Source of the DNA: a virus
DNA length: 20,280 nucleotides
Reading direction: 5' to 3' (one strand)
Virus record (IMG/VR): IMGVR_UViG_3300031788_000131
Span: 1-20,280 of that record
The notes under the pieces were generated by a model. That model ran no database searches and had not been told where the DNA came from. It saw only the letters and a list, made by a program, of their open reading frames with translations. Positions 7,816 through 12,893 of the stretch are shown here, one piece after another. A program made the translations under genes and the position numbers. The stretch's first letter is position 1. Every line of letters starts with the position of its first letter.

Positions 7816-8417
7816 GTGGCATGGAGTTTCTTGGTGTAGGCGTTGAGCAGCCGGATCGCCTGCGGCGGCACTGCGCCGGGACCGCTCGGCCAGAAATTCT
7901 GGCTGAGCACCCCGTTATAGGATTCGCCCGAGGCGTTGTGGTCGACATCGGACGCCGCCCACATGGCGGCCAGGGTGTAGAGCGTGGCGCGCTGGATGCT
8001 CCCGGGGATGGTGGCGTAGCCGGCGGCGTAGCTGACGGTGACGTTCTTGATCCCTGGCGGGAAGCAGCCGCAGGGCCAGATGATCTGTCGCCCGTCGACC
8101 ACCAGGGTGGTGACATCGACGACCAGCGGATTGGGCGGGGCGAGGTCGAGATAGGCGTAGCCGAGCGCGATCGAGACCGAAAGCACCGCGGTGATCGGCT
8201 GGCGGTTGACGATCAGCACGCAGCCGCCGAGCCCGTCATACAGCTCGGTGGCGGTCTGCGGGGTCGGGTCCCAGTCCATGTAGTCGAGCACGGCCTGGCT
8301 GGCGTCGTTGATCGCTGCTTCGAAGACGTCGATGTCGAAGCTCGGCATGTCGAGCTTGTCGGCCATCCACGCCTGGGCGACCGGGGTGGTGACCAGCGGC
8401 GTGGTGACCTGGGGCAT
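7812..8417 (-). CDS. Head-tail connector (gp6-like adaptor)
   Basis: A 201-aa protein matching the gp6-like adaptor layout. An N-terminal helical part (DVFEAAINDASQAVLDYMDW) is followed by a beta segment (IVNRQPITAVLSVSI), then the characteristic FPPGIKNVTVSYAAGYATIP strand and turn, leading into a helix (IQRATLYTLAAMWAA). The adaptor binds under the portal and begins the neck. The gene starts at ATG 8417, three bases after the upstream stop, and its TGA overlaps the head-closure ATG. The C-terminal tail ending NAYTKKLHAT is basic. Confidence 0.77.
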   Translation of the reverse strand: MPQVTTPLVTTPVAQAWMADKLDMPSFDIDVFEAAINDASQAVLDYMDWDPTPQTATELYDGLGGCVLIVNRQPITAVLSVSIALGYAYLDLAPPNPLVVDVTTLVVDGRQIIWPCGCFPPGIKNVTVSYAAGYATIPGSIQRATLYTLAAMWAASDVDHNASGESYNGVLSQNFWPSGPGAVPPQAIRLLNAYTKKLHAT

Positions 8418-8420
8418 CGG

Positions 8421-8765
8421 TCAGGCTGCTTCGAGCTTGCTGGCGTCTTTCTGGCGCTGGATTTCGGTCGCCTCGGCGTTGAACAGCACATCCTCGAGCG
8501 CCGGCAGACTGAGACGGTTGTCCACCTTCATCTTGAGCTCCTTGAGGCGGGCGACGATCACGGTGCGGCGTTCGTTCTCCTCGCGCTTGGTCTCGGCGGT
8601 GATCGCGTCATCGGCGACGGCGAGGGTGCAGCCGGCGTGCAGCAGCAGCTTTTCGACGGCCTGGCTGTCGAGGTTGCCGACATCGATGATGCCGTTGGCA
8701 CCCCCGAGATACTCGCGGCCATCGACGGAGACGGAGGTGACGTGATCGGGCAGCAGCAGTTTCAT
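8421..8765 (-). CDS. Small structural-cluster protein, unknown function
   Basis: A 114-aa protein. The start is ATG 8765 (MKLLLPDHVTSVSVDGREYL), with a weak AGGA about eight bases upstream; the frame is open to 8876, but the extra part is cysteine-rich and reads through the hairpin region after the capsid gene. The N-terminal 50 residues look like a small beta domain ending GIIDV, a pattern I associate with short phage proteins encoded next to the capsid gene. The C-terminal half (residues 55-114) is charged and helical (TAETKREENERRTVIVARLKE), probably a coiled coil. It may be a minor capsid, decoration or assembly factor, but I do not recognise a function. It has its own leader with several sequence elements, unlike the overlapping genes that follow. 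Confidence 0.65.
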   Translation of the reverse strand: MKLLLPDHVTSVSVDGREYLGGANGIIDVGNLDSQAVEKLLLHAGCTLAVADDAITAETKREENERRTVIVARLKELKMKVDNRLSLPALEDVLFNAEATEIQRQKDASKLEAA

Positions 8766-8778
8766 GGCCGGGTCCTGT

Positions 8779-8800
8779 TGAACGGATGAACGGATGAACT
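8779..8800 (-). repeat. 8-base tandem repeat in the leader of the small structural gene
   Basis: The plus strand reads TGAACGGA twice and then TGAACT, that is 2.6 copies of an 8-base unit. It lies between the GGGGACCAA motif and the ribosome-binding site of the gene starting at 8765. It could be a binding site or a slippage-prone spacer. Confidence 0.6.
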
Positions 8801-8811
8801 GTCGTGCCCGG

Positions 8812-8820
8812 TTGGTCCCC
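8812..8820 (-). promoter_or_regulatory. GGGGACCAA motif before the small structural gene
   Basis: Coding-strand GGGGACCAA, 46 bases before ATG 8765, in the gap that follows the capsid gene. Its downstream flank (CCGGGCACG) differs from the other copies, so the conserved part is short. See also 1504-1512, 10453-10460 and 12728-12736. Confidence 0.4.
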
Positions 8821-8849
8821 GCGGCAACATGACACGCCAGACAAAGTAA

Positions 8850-8875
8850 TGGCGGGAAGATTTCTCCCCCCGCCA
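8850..8875 (-). terminator. Hairpin after the capsid gene (attenuator or leaky terminator)
   Basis: The coding strand reads TGGCGGG, a 12-base loop, then CCCGCCA, a perfect 7-bp GC-rich stem about 25 bases after the capsid stop. The following bases (TTACTTTG) are T-rich but not a clean U tract. It could lower transcription of the downstream neck genes relative to capsid, or protect the 3' end of capsid mRNA. Confidence 0.45.
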
Positions 8876-8882
8876 AGTATTC

Positions 8883-8899
8883 AGCCCTCTCGCTGGGCT
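8883..8899 (-). other. Small stem-loop overlapping the capsid stop codon
   Basis: AGCCC (8899-8895) pairs with GGGCT (8887-8883) around a seven-base loop, beginning at the last base of the capsid TAA. Together with the stronger hairpin at 8850-8875 it forms a double hairpin immediately 3' of the capsid gene. Confidence 0.35.
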
Positions 8900-10401
8900 T
8901 AGATATTCGCGAGATTGGTCAGTATTCCCATCGCTGGCGGGAAATAGTGTTGAAGGACTTCGTCTGAATAGAGGCCGTATTCGTATTGGCGTGTCCTTTT
9001 GGGCCATTCTATTTGATAGTAATCGCGCCGGCACCGGAGTTGCTTGATGTTTCCGATGTTATTCATTGGATACGGCACGTCGTCGGTGTCGAACAGGACG
9101 GTGCCTGCCGGCATGTTCGGATGCAGCTCGAAGGGCAGTTCCGCCGGGCCATTCCCGGCCGCGAACGGGTTCAGATAGCCTTTCGGCATCCCGCCGCCGG
9201 TGATCTGGCCCTGCTGGACGTTGAACACGAAGCGGGTCATCGCCGCCTGGGCCCCGACTCCCAGGATTTTTTTCCTTATGTTAATCATCTCCTGCGAGCT
9301 GATTATTATTTTAGACGGAGACAACCGCAGGACATCCCAGAAGTATTTTAGGACGATGTCGAACTCGACGATGCCGCCGATTCCGTCCGGTGTCAGGCCG
9401 AGACCGGGGGTCTGGGACAGATAATAGGAGCCGAAGGCGGGGTTGGAGGCGATGGTCAGCAGGCCGTCGAAGACCAGCGAGGACTTCGAGTTGTCCGAGG
9501 TCGGCATCGCGGCGGCCGTCTGGGTGCCGGTGCCGGCGGCGGTGGTGATCAGCACCTGGCTGGTGTTGGTGATCGCGCCCAGCGTCTCGTTGCCGACCGC
9601 GCCCCAGTACCAGCCATAGGACATCGCCCCGCGCACCGGGGTGACCGAGGCGAGGACCGAGTTGGTCGCGGTGCCGCCGCCGGTCGCTCCGGTGGCGTTG
9701 GCGGATTTCTGCGCCGACCCCCCGGAGGTGGTGAAGGAACCCTGACCGTCGGTCGGGGTCACCGTCAGAATGCCGGCCAGACCGGTCAGAAGCGTCGAAC
9801 GCAAGCCGCCCTCGGTGGTCAGCGCGACACAGATCACGGAGACCGTGGTGGTCGCCGGGATGAACCCGTTGACGGTTGCGATGGCGAGCGTGGGCGTCGG
9901 CGTGACGCCGAGCGAGAGCGAGGTGTTGCCGCCAAGGATGATCTTCTCCTCGTCGAGCATGACCTGCTGGAGCAGGCCGTTCACCGCACGCGCGCGGAGG
10001 TCGTCGAAGCCCTCGGCCGCGAAATCCGCCTCGTAGGTGACCGAGGATTCACGGCCGATGGTCCGGTAGGCCGCGAAGTATTCGGCGGTCTGCTGGGTCA
10101 TCAGGGCGCCGCGGCGACCTTCCATGACACCGGCGAACTGGTAGATCGCGTCGAGACCTACCACGGCTTTCCAATTTGCTTGGATTCCTCCCTTTCCTGA
10201 GACTCGTGGTATCCTGTTGCGAAGTGGTGTCAGCACAGGATACAGATTTTTGGCCGGCGCTTCAAGGTCGTAGGTTTGGAGTCCTACGGTGGCGACGGTC
10301 GACTGCGTGAAGGTGGCGGCTTTGGCCAGCTCGGCTGGATCAGCCGCCTTGGCCAGACACTGCTTGAGCAGGTCCAGCGTGTTGTTGATGGAACCGGACA
10401 T
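8899..10401 (-). CDS. Major capsid protein, HK97-fold-like, with an inserted domain
   Basis: A 500-aa protein. Residues 1-30 are helical and contain CLAKA and ELAKA, possible protease sites. Residues about 65-115 (GKGGIQANWKAVVGLDAIYQ...GRRGALMTQQ) fit an E-loop region, and 118-155 (ESSVTYEADFAAEGFDDLRA) the spine helix. The C-terminal core includes FWDVLRLSPSKIIISSQEMI and IKQLRCRRDYYQIEWPKRTR. Residues about 165-300 are a Gly/Thr/Ala-rich insertion, with AMSYGWYWGAVGNETLGAIT resembling an Ig-like or surface domain found in some phage capsids. ATG 10401 gives MSGSINNTLDLL; a TTG at 10443 would add 14 unlikely residues. Three patches (about 10284-10168, 9366-9259, 9066-8899) use rare AT-rich codons unlike the rest. 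The gene lies alone between two regulatory-looking gaps, consistent with separate high-level control. Confidence 0.82.
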   Translation of the reverse strand: MSGSINNTLDLLKQCLAKAADPAELAKAATFTQSTVATVGLQTYDLEAPAKNLYPVLTPLRNRIPRVSGKGGIQANWKAVVGLDAIYQFAGVMEGRRGALMTQQTAEYFAAYRTIGRESSVTYEADFAAEGFDDLRARAVNGLLQQVMLDEEKIILGGNTSLSLGVTPTPTLAIATVNGFIPATTTVSVICVALTTEGGLRSTLLTGLAGILTVTPTDGQGSFTTSGGSAQKSANATGATGGGTATNSVLASVTPVRGAMSYGWYWGAVGNETLGAITNTSQVLITTAAGTGTQTAAAMPTSDNSKSSLVFDGLLTIASNPAFGSYYLSQTPGLGLTPDGIGGIVEFDIVLKYFWDVLRLSPSKIIISSQEMINIRKKILGVGAQAAMTRFVFNVQQGQITGGGMPKGYLNPFAAGNGPAELPFELHPNMPAGTVLFDTDDVPYPMNNIGNIKQLRCRRDYYQIEWPKRTRQYEYGLYSDEVLQHYFPPAMGILTNLANI

Positions 10402-10452
10402 AGGGTGTTGCTCGCGCAACTCATGGCCGCGGCCGTGCGGCAAAGACCGGCC

Positions 10453-10460
10453 TTGGTCCC
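10453..10460 (-). promoter_or_regulatory. GGGACCAA motif before the capsid gene
   Basis: Coding-strand GGGACCAA, 51 bases before capsid ATG 10401, matching eight of the nine bases of the motif at 1504, 8812 and 12728. A second, weaker relative (GGGGGGACCAGA) lies about 80 bases further upstream. Spacing to the start codon is close to that of the other copies. Confidence 0.35.
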
Positions 10461-10505
10461 GGAGCTCATGCGGGGAGTGACGAGCCTACCGGCGCAGGGT
10501 TGGCA

Positions 10506-10532
10506 CCCGGCGCCGGGCTCTGTTCGGCGAAC
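10506..10532. promoter_or_regulatory. Two adjacent palindromes upstream of the capsid gene (operator-like)
   Basis: CCCGGCGCCGGG (10506-10517) is a perfect 12-base palindrome, and GTTCGGCGAAC (10522-10532) a perfect 11-base one with a central G. They lie between a TTGACG box (10551-10546) and the capsid gene, so a regulator could act there. I see no convincing -10 box. They could instead form RNA hairpins. Confidence 0.35.
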
Positions 10533-10561
10533 CGTCTGGTCCCCCCGTCAACAGAAACCGG

Positions 10562-10590
10562 TTGCCGGGCTCAAATAACGTCGCTAGCTG
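10562..10590 (+). promoter_or_regulatory. Possible promoter for the plus-strand tRNA
   Basis: TTGCCG (10562-10567), a 17-base spacer and TAGCTG (10585-10590) form a weak sigma-70-like pair. The -10 box would lie six bases before the mature tRNA 5' end. Support is limited to correct spacing and position; the -10 match is poor. Confidence 0.28.
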
Positions 10591-10596
10591 TGGGGA

Positions 10597-10673
10597 GGCA
10601 GAATGGAGCAGTCCGGTAGCTCGTCAGGCCCATAACCTGAAGGTCGAGGGTTCAAATCCCTCTTCTGCTCCCA
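10597..10673 (+). tRNA. Initiator-type tRNA-Met (CAT), antisense to the phage operon
   Basis: The 77 bases fold as a full cloverleaf: acceptor GGCAGAA/TTCTGCT, T8, D stem GAGC/GCTC, anticodon stem TCAGG/CCTGA with loop CCCATAA (anticodon CAT), T arm GAGGG-TTCAAAT-CCCTC, encoded CCA. The body (GGTAGCTCGTCAGG and CATAACCTGAAGGTCG) closely matches bacterial initiator tRNA-fMet. Departures are C33 in place of the near-invariant T33, a G1-T72 wobble where E. coli fMet has the C1-A72 mismatch, discriminator C73 rather than A73, and A29-T41 in place of one of the three G-C pairs. It is the only plus-strand gene I accept. It may be phage-encoded, or a diverged copy that is inactive or has another role. 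Confidence 0.8.
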
Positions 10674-10700
10674 TGACCGAGGAGACTGCGTGGCCGAAGG

Positions 10701-10723
10701 CAATTTGCGAAAAACGCACATTG
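10701..10723. other. Hairpin between the tRNA and the helix-turn-helix gene
   Basis: CAATTTGCG and CGCACATTG pair around an AAAAA loop with a single T-C mismatch, giving nine stem positions. It begins 28 bases after the tRNA CCA and 29 bases after the helix-turn-helix stop on the other strand, so it could end or process either transcript. No U tract follows on either strand. Confidence 0.35.
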
Positions 10724-10751
10724 CGCAGCTGAGCCGCGACCTCGTCCTCGC

Positions 10752-11066
10752 TCACTTCCCTGGCCACGACTCGCCCGCCATGCAGGTTCCAGCCACCAGC
10801 AGACCCCAGGTCTCCGGGGCGCCGGCGGGATAGGCTTCGCGCCCACGCAGCCGCAACAGGGGGGACGCCCTCGGAGCCCGCGTCCGTACCACATTGGTTT
10901 CGGCGGCCCGCGCTATCGCGGCGTTGCGCGATATCCCCAGGGCAAACGAGATCGCATCCCACGAGGCCCCGGGCACGGCAGCAAGGGCGACCAGGCGGTC
11001 TTGCAGGCCATTGTCCCAGTCAAGGCGGCCCCTTGGATGGGGGCGTGTGGTGATTTGCCGCGTCAT
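10752..11066 (-). CDS. Small helix-turn-helix protein, GcrA-like
   Basis: A 104-aa protein starting at ATG 11066, which overlaps the TGA of the secreted-protein gene as ATGA. Residues about 14-45 (LDWDNGLQDRLVALAAVPGA followed by SWDAISFALGISRNAAIARA) match the helix-turn-helix layout of GcrA-like proteins (W-x-x-x...L...S...IA-x-x-L-G...RNAVIGKA). GcrA is an alphaproteobacterial cell-cycle regulator. The C-terminal part ends YPAGAPETWGLLVAGTCMAGESWPGK; a proline-glycine 'PAGxPxTWGxxxxGT' block is one I associate with small phage proteins in alphaproteobacteria. Probable role: DNA-binding regulator, perhaps of the adjacent palindromes or of host genes. The family match is by eye and short, so only the helix-turn-helix reading is firm. 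Confidence 0.5.
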   Translation of the reverse strand: MTRQITTRPHPRGRLDWDNGLQDRLVALAAVPGASWDAISFALGISRNAAIARAAETNVVRTRAPRASPLLRLRGREAYPAGAPETWGLLVAGTCMAGESWPGK

Positions 11067-11365
11067 GGCTTCGCAGGCGTCACCGGACATGCGGCCGGGC
11101 TCTGCTGCTGACGCGCGGCGGCCGTCTGCAGCTCCAGCTTCAGCTGCGCGGCCGTGCCGGGCCGGTCCGACAGATAGACCATCAGCATCAGCGCCGTCTG
11201 CTCCGGCACCGGAATGGTCCCAGGCGGCAGCAGCAGGTTCGGCGCCGGCGGCGGCGCCTGCTTCTGGGGCGGCGGCTGGGGCTCTGATCGCGAGGTGCCG
11301 ACCTGCGCCATGGCCGGCCCGGCGTTCAGCAGAAGAAAAGCCAGGATGGTGGGAAGCTGACGCAC
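11063..11365 (-). CDS. Small secreted proline-rich protein
   Basis: A 100-aa protein starting at GTG 11365, four bases after the previous stop. Residues 1-20 (MRQLPTILAFLLLNAGPAMA) form a signal peptide with an A-M-A cleavage site before Q21. Residues about 25-50 are proline/glutamine-rich (SEPQPPPQKQAPPPAPNLLL), followed by a helical part (PEQTALMLMVYLSDRPGTAA then QLKLELQTAAARQQQ) and one cysteine near the end. No lipobox is seen, so it is probably periplasmic rather than a lipoprotein. It lies between the scaffold-like and helix-turn-helix genes, overlapping the latter by four bases. I recognise no family. A secreted protein inside a head cluster suggests a moron that changes the host envelope, or a lysis or exclusion accessory. 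Confidence 0.6.
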   Translation of the reverse strand: MRQLPTILAFLLLNAGPAMAQVGTSRSEPQPPPQKQAPPPAPNLLLPPGTIPVPEQTALMLMVYLSDRPGTAAQLKLELQTAAARQQQSPAACPVTPAKP

Positions 11366-11369
11366 CGGA

Positions 11370-12893
11370 TCAGCCTATCGCGCCGATCGACACCGGGCGG
11401 CGGAAGGCGGCCTTGGTCATCACCAGGAAACGGTCCTCCGGGCTCATCTTCGCCAGCGCTTCCTCCGACAGATCGTCGTCGATCGGCGCGAAGACGGTAT
11501 CGGCCGCCTTCAGCGAAGCCGGCGTCGCAGCCGCGCCGATCACCGCCCGGCCTGGCATCGGTTGGCCGAGCATCTTTTCGAGCTGCGGACGCAACGACGA
11601 CAGTTCCTGCTCGACCCGGGCGTCGACCATCTTCTGCAACGTCTCCTCGTCGATCGTCGGCGCACGCTTGCCCATCATGCCCGACGGGGCAGCAGGCGCC
11701 AGGCTGGCCTGCGGCGCGGTCGGATCGTTCATGCTCGGATCCGTCGTCCCCTGGATGATCTCCTGGATGTGGTTGATCTGGATCAGCAGCGCCGCGGCGA
11801 GCTGGCCGGCAACCGTGAGCGGATCGTCGCCCTGGTCGTCGGTCCCGGGCATCTGGCCCCCGCCCATCGACGGGTCGGGCGCCTGGGAGGGATCGTTGGC
11901 CGGGTCGGGCGAGCCGCCGGCGGTCGGATCGGCGGCGGCCGGGTCGGTCGCCGCGTCGCTGTCGGGATTGGACGGCCCGGAATCGGTGTCGGATGGCGCG
12001 GCCGGCTTCTTCTTCGGCGGGAACGGGGATCCGGCCTTCTGCAGTTCGTTGTCGAAGCCCAGCGCCTTGACCAGCTGCTGCTCGCTGATCCCGGCCGCGA
12101 TCAGCATCGCCGAGCCGCTCTGGACGCGCGCGGCGTCGATGTCGTCGGGGTCGGTGATGAACTTCGACAGCTCCTCCGGGAGCGCTGTCTTCAGCGTGAG
12201 CTCGCCGCCCTTCAGCAAGGGCACGCTGACATAGGTCATCCCCTTCTCGAACTCCTCGCCTTCCTCGGGGAAGTCGACGTGCTCGTTGACGGCGGCGCGC
12301 AGGGCCAGACCACCGACGGCAACCATGTGGTCGAGCAGGTCGGCGACCTCCTCGGAGGCCGGGTCCGCCTCGTTCGTGTCGGACGAATAGTCCTTGCCGT
12401 CCTTGATGCGCTGCACCTGGCTTGCCACCATGCCGATCAGGTTGGCGACACGCCCGACCGCACCCAGACCTTTGTAGAGTTCCTCCTCGTTGGAGGTGGC
12501 CTCGACCTCTTCGGCGAGTTTGCCGAGCTCGTCCTCGGTGGTGGCGACCAGCATCTCCTGGAACTCGCCAAAACTCTTCTTCAGCAGCTCGTCGCGATCG
12601 ACCGGTGCCGCGGTGACGATGTCGGCCACCGATTTCGACAGCAGGCTGACCATTTCCTCGATGGTGTCGGTCATCGTCGGCATCTGAGAGTTACCCTTCC
12701 TCATCTGCCGACCGTCATGGGCATTGCTTGGTCCCCGGCGCGCGCTTCGTCTTGCGGCGAGCAGGCGGCGGAGCTTCGTGATGCGCGATTCCCCGAGATT
12801 CGGGCCGGGGTAGAGGTTCAGCACCGGCTTCTCGATCGGATAGGCGGCGAGTCCGGTGGTCGGCGATGACGGGCTGCTGAACGTCGCGCTCAC
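11370..12893 (-). CDS. Acidic scaffold-like capsid assembly protein
   Basis: A 507-aa frame if it begins at GTG 12893, which overlaps the giant gene's TGA (GTGA); 437 aa if it begins at ATG 12683 (MPTMTDTIEEMVSLL), which has AGGAAGGG about ten bases upstream. Codons 1-47 look native, but codons 48-70 include rare AGA and CGA and cross a GGGGACCAA motif, so both starts are open. Numbered from the GTG: 75-165 acidic helical region, 180-285 a second helical part containing QLVKA and ELQKA, 291-358 a Pro/Asp/Gly-rich disordered linker, 359-445 helices likely to coil (TIDEETLQKMVDARVEQELS), and a basic C-terminus with FRRP. Acidic, helical, disordered proteins just before the capsid gene are typical of scaffolds. 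This is inferred from composition and position, not from family identity. Confidence 0.55.
   Translation of the reverse strand: MSATFSSPSSPTTGLAAYPIEKPVLNLYPGPNLGESRITKLRRLLAARRSARRGPSNAHDGRQMRKGNSQMPTMTDTIEEMVSLLSKSVADIVTAAPVDRDELLKKSFGEFQEMLVATTEDELGKLAEEVEATSNEEELYKGLGAVGRVANLIGMVASQVQRIKDGKDYSSDTNEADPASEEVADLLDHMVAVGGLALRAAVNEHVDFPEEGEEFEKGMTYVSVPLLKGGELTLKTALPEELSKFITDPDDIDAARVQSGSAMLIAAGISEQQLVKALGFDNELQKAGSPFPPKKKPAAPSDTDSGPSNPDSDAATDPAAADPTAGGSPDPANDPSQAPDPSMGGGQMPGTDDQGDDPLTVAGQLAAALLIQINHIQEIIQGTTDPSMNDPTAPQASLAPAAPSGMMGKRAPTIDEETLQKMVDARVEQELSSLRPQLEKMLGQPMPGRAVIGAAATPASLKAADTVFAPIDDDLSEEALAKMSPEDRFLVMTKAAFRRPVSIGAIG
12728..12736 (-). promoter_or_regulatory. GGGGACCAA motif before the scaffold-like internal start
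   Basis: Coding-strand GGGGACCAA, 44 bases before ATG 12683. It lies inside the doubtful N-terminal extension of the scaffold-like frame; at the other sites the motif is intergenic, which argues that translation there begins, at least partly, at 12683. Confidence 0.4.

Larger units (their letters stand above)
10402..10751. other. 350-base gap without a protein gene, upstream of the capsid gene
   Basis: The gap separates the helix-turn-helix gene from the capsid gene. It holds, from the capsid side: a shortened GGGACCAA motif at 10453, palindromes at 10506-10517 and 10522-10532, a GGGGGGACCAGA variant at 10535-10546, a minus-strand TTGACG box at 10551-10546, a plus-strand tRNA at 10597-10673, and a hairpin at 10701-10723. 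Open frames crossing it on either strand are arginine/serine-rich or read the tRNA backwards, so I accept no protein gene here. Confidence 0.7.

Noticed and set aside
10523-10551. Full sigma-70 promoter TTGACG with a -10 box before capsid
   Set aside because: At 17-19 base spacing the -10 position reads GCCGAA or similar, which does not match TATAAT; only the -35-like box is noted.
10597-10673. tRNA as a prophage attachment site
   Set aside because: It lies in the middle of the structural operon with no integrase and no second copy of its 3' end seen in the window.
10624-10962. Minus-strand ORF ending in EEGFEPSTFRLWA
   Set aside because: Its C-terminus is the reverse translation of the tRNA, a well-known artefact, and the rest overlaps the helix-turn-helix gene in another frame.
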